Positions 22,262 through 23,806 of a DNA stretch of 23,806 bases are shown in pieces (the first letter of the stretch is position 1; each line of letters opens with the position of its first letter). The notes beneath the pieces were generated by a model, which saw only the letters and a program-made list of their open reading frames with translations, did no database searches and was not told the origin of the DNA. A program made the position numbers and the translations under genes. The stretch is from an uncultured Collinsella sp. (GTDB lineage: Bacteria > Actinomycetota > Coriobacteriia > Coriobacteriales > Coriobacteriaceae), in assembly GCA_900544995.1 (NCBI GenBank), contig UQXC01000031.1, forward strand, positions 1 to 23,806. Reading direction: 5' to 3'.

Positions 22262-22388
22262 CGCAGCACTACTGCACCCCAAATTGGCACCCCGAGCCCT
22301 TGTGACTTGCCAACAAGCTGTTCGCCCAGCGCTTTATCCGCGCGGCATTTGGAAAATAGCACCACCGCAAAACCCGCGAGTAGCGCTT

Positions 22389-22448
22389 ACTTTGCTATAT
22401 CTCACTATACTTTGCTATATCTTGCTATACTTTGCTATATCTTGCTAT
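22389..22448 (+). repeat. Three 20-bp tandem repeats before the ATPase gene
   Basis: Units at 22389-22408, 22409-22428 and 22429-22448 share ACTTTGCTATATCT and differ only at two positions (CACTAT or TGCTAT at the end). They end 22 bp before the ATG. The 20-bp period equals about two helical turns, and each junction forms TATACT or TATATC, -10-like. Confidence 0.92.
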
Positions 22449-22470
22449 ATCTTGAGCAAAGGTGGCTCAC

Positions 22471-23562
22471 ATGCAAACAAACCCTTTTAAGCCCACAGCA
22501 GGTAAAACACCTCCCACGATTATCGGCCGCGAAGATGTGCTCGAAGAATTCAATGAGGGCCTCGTCAACGGGCCTGGTGCCCCGGGGCGCCTAATGCGCA
22601 TAGCCGGCGTCCGTGGAACGGGCAAGACGGTCCTCCTTGACGAGTGCTCACGTTTGGCGCAAAGCCGTGGCTGGACGGTCATAAAAGAGGTTGCAACCGA
22701 GGGACTTTGCCAGCGCATTCTCGAACAGCTGCAGCCCAAATTCCAGGCCAAACACGCCAGATTTGAGCCCACCGTAGCTGGCATGTCCATCGGCAGCATA
22801 GATATTGAGCGAATCGGCCCATCGCTACGCGACGCCATGAGACAGACAATATCCAAGAATGGAAATGGCCTGCTCATCACTCTCGACGAAGTTCAAGACG
22901 CAGAGCTCGATGAGGTCCGAACGCTCTCCATTGCGATTCAGCAGGTTATCGGCGAAGACCTTGATATCGCCTTTGTTTTTGCTGGGCTGCCTTCGATGAT
23001 TGAAAGTATCATCAACGGAAAGACACTTACGTTTTTGCGCCGTGCCCTCCCCTTTGACCTGAAGGCTGTGGCAGTAACCGAAGTGTCGTACTCCCTCGAG
23101 GAAACCATTGAAGCGTCTGGCATGGAGTTGCAGCCAGGTATTGCCGGCCAACTTGCCGAGGCAACGCAAGGCTATCCTTTCATGATCCAACTCGTTGGAT
23201 ACTACGCATGGCAGTTGGCAAGACGCGCACACACAGCGATTATTGGAGAAGAAGAAGCCGAGCGTGGCATTGCAACGGCACGCGAACGCTTCTGCGCCAT
23301 GGTGATTGAGCCCGCGCTGCAGCGCATTCCGCCCACGTGCATCGCTTATCTGCTGAGCATGGCGTCTTTGGGGCAGACGAGCTCGACCAGCATGGTTGCC
23401 GATGCCCTAAACAAAACGCCTCAACAGGTGAGCTCCGTCCGCAGCCGCCTGTTAAGAGAATCGATTATCGAGGCTCCTTCGTACGGCAAGGTCTCATTTG
23501 CCATCCCCTACATGCGCGACTACCTCTACGAACACAAAGCCGAACTGGAAGTTGAACTGTAG
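22471..23562 (+). CDS. Orphan AAA-type ATPase with C-terminal winged helix
   Basis: A 363-residue ATPase of unknown role. Walker A is GVRGTGKT (46-53); Walker B is LLITLDE with Asp139-Glu140; FVFAGLPSM (near residue 170) is a sensor-1-like strand. The start TNPFKPTAGKTPPTIIGRED resembles the ATPase_2/Orc1-Cdc6-like AAA group, and residues ~300-355 (SMVADALNKTPQQVSSVRSR) look like a winged helix. ATG 22471 is preferred to the GTG at 22462 because AAAGGTGG lies upstream. It has no partner gene and lower GC than the housekeeping genes, consistent with horizontal gain. Candidate roles are DNA-bound regulation, defence or replication, none shown. Confidence 0.85.
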   Translation: MQTNPFKPTAGKTPPTIIGREDVLEEFNEGLVNGPGAPGRLMRIAGVRGTGKTVLLDECSRLAQSRGWTVIKEVATEGLCQRILEQLQPKFQAKHARFEPTVAGMSIGSIDIERIGPSLRDAMRQTISKNGNGLLITLDEVQDAELDEVRTLSIAIQQVIGEDLDIAFVFAGLPSMIESIINGKTLTFLRRALPFDLKAVAVTEVSYSLEETIEASGMELQPGIAGQLAEATQGYPFMIQLVGYYAWQLARRAHTAIIGEEEAERGIATARERFCAMVIEPALQRIPPTCIAYLLSMASLGQTSSTSMVADALNKTPQQVSSVRSRLLRESIIEAPSYGKVSFAIPYMRDYLYEHKAELEVEL

Positions 23563-23581
23563 AAACGGCAACTGCCCTGCA

Positions 23582-23634
23582 AGACGAAAACCGTTTTCAT
23601 ACGGATTTAAAGCAGACGTAAACGGTTTTCGTCT
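23582..23634 (+). terminator. Inverted repeat after the ATPase gene
   Basis: AGACGAAAACCGTTT (23582-23596) pairs perfectly with 23620-23634 over 15 bp (23-base loop), followed by GTTTTA, about 20 bp after the ATPase stop. It may be a terminator or another palindromic element. Confidence 0.6.
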
Positions 23635-23751
23635 GTTTTACGTTCGGAAATAAGACGCAAATTGCACTTTCGTATGGTTTTACGCCAAACGCAACACGCT
23701 TTCGTCCGGCTATGCGTCCCCAATCCAGACGAAAAAGGCCCCGAGCTCGTG

Positions 23752-23806
23752 TGAACTGCACCCCAAAACTTGGACGGCTTAAATAAGAACTACGCCGCAA
23801 GGGACT
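23752..23806 (+). mobile_element. Possible end of an IS3-family (IS150-like) element, cut by the window
   Basis: TGAACTGCACCCCAAAACTT at 23752-23771 followed by GGAC resembles the terminal inverted repeat of IS150-group elements. The transposase would lie beyond the window, so this rests on the tip alone. Confidence 0.4.

Larger units (their letters stand above)
21905..22470. other. Gene-free divergent spacer between gntR-type gene and ATPase gene
   Basis: This 566-bp stretch has no credible gene. It contains a 67-bp palindrome (21977-22043), a 158-bp element with imperfect inverted ends (22104-22261), a short TGCACCCCAAA motif near 22269, and three tandem 20-bp repeats (22389-22448). Confidence 0.85.

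Noticed and set aside
22269..22290. Solo IS3-type end (TGCACCCCAAA)
   Set aside because: Only 11 bases agree with the tip at 23752 and the following bases diverge; too short to call.
22389..22448. CRISPR array
   Set aside because: The 20-bp units are directly adjacent with no unique spacers and no cas gene is near.

Overview
The window looks like a chromosomal segment of a high-GC Gram-positive gut actinobacterium, most likely Collinsella or a close coriobacterial relative. That placement is inferred from GC-rich codon use, purine-rich ribosome sites, an OmpR-type GlnR-like regulator beside glnA, and the general protein flavour; no rRNA or other marker gene is present to prove it.

Layout from left to right. 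(1) 1-1906, minus strand: molybdenum cofactor genes moaA then moaC; the moaC frame runs into the first residues of a MobB-like P-loop domain at the window edge. (2) 2036-3343: an orphan gene with a PD-(D/E)XK/DUF559-like C-terminus, bracketed by two nearly identical 65-67 bp palindromes. (3) 3393-7113, minus: a heterodimeric ABC exporter with one degenerate and one canonical nucleotide-binding half, its own promoter at 7154-7182, divergent from a MATE efflux gene (7372-8718) that has a MerR-type long-spacer promoter. (4) 8718-10187: a small accessory island with a truncated orphan Phd-type antitoxin, a complete Phd/VapC-type toxin-antitoxin pair with a 32-bp dyad operator, and on each side a decayed fragment of the same unknown C-terminus. 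(5) 10208-12436, minus: ligA, followed on the map by a 203-bp MITE-like element with perfect 29-bp terminal inverted repeats and a REP-like hairpin. (6) 12885-16602, minus: a membrane-anchored HtrA/DegP-type protease, a GlnR-like atypical response regulator and type I glutamine synthetase, with a GlnR-box-like site in front of glnA. (7) 16737-17589, minus: a HepT/MntA toxin-antitoxin module in which the MntA nucleotidyltransferase carries an N-terminal RelB/DinJ-type ribbon-helix-helix domain. (8) 17632-20819: a LacI-type repressor divergent from kdgK and kdgA (2-keto-3-deoxygluconate to pyruvate plus glyceraldehyde-3-phosphate), with tandem LacI-type operators between them and structured RNA-like sequence between kdgK and kdgA. 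(9) 20820-22470: convergent/divergent spacers holding large hairpins around a GntR/FCD regulator, which is again bracketed by palindromic elements. (10) 22471-23562: an orphan AAA-type ATPase preceded by three 20-bp tandem repeats; the last ~55 bp resemble one end of an IS3-family (IS150-like) element.

The housekeeping parts (moa, ligA, htrA, glnA, kdg) are conventional. The unusual content is the hybrid RHH-MNT/HepT module, the dense population of short palindromic or MITE-like elements (some bracketing single genes, one REP-like sequence read as protein at the end of an ABC gene), and several structured intergenic stretches. All identifications are by reading the sequence; no database search was run.
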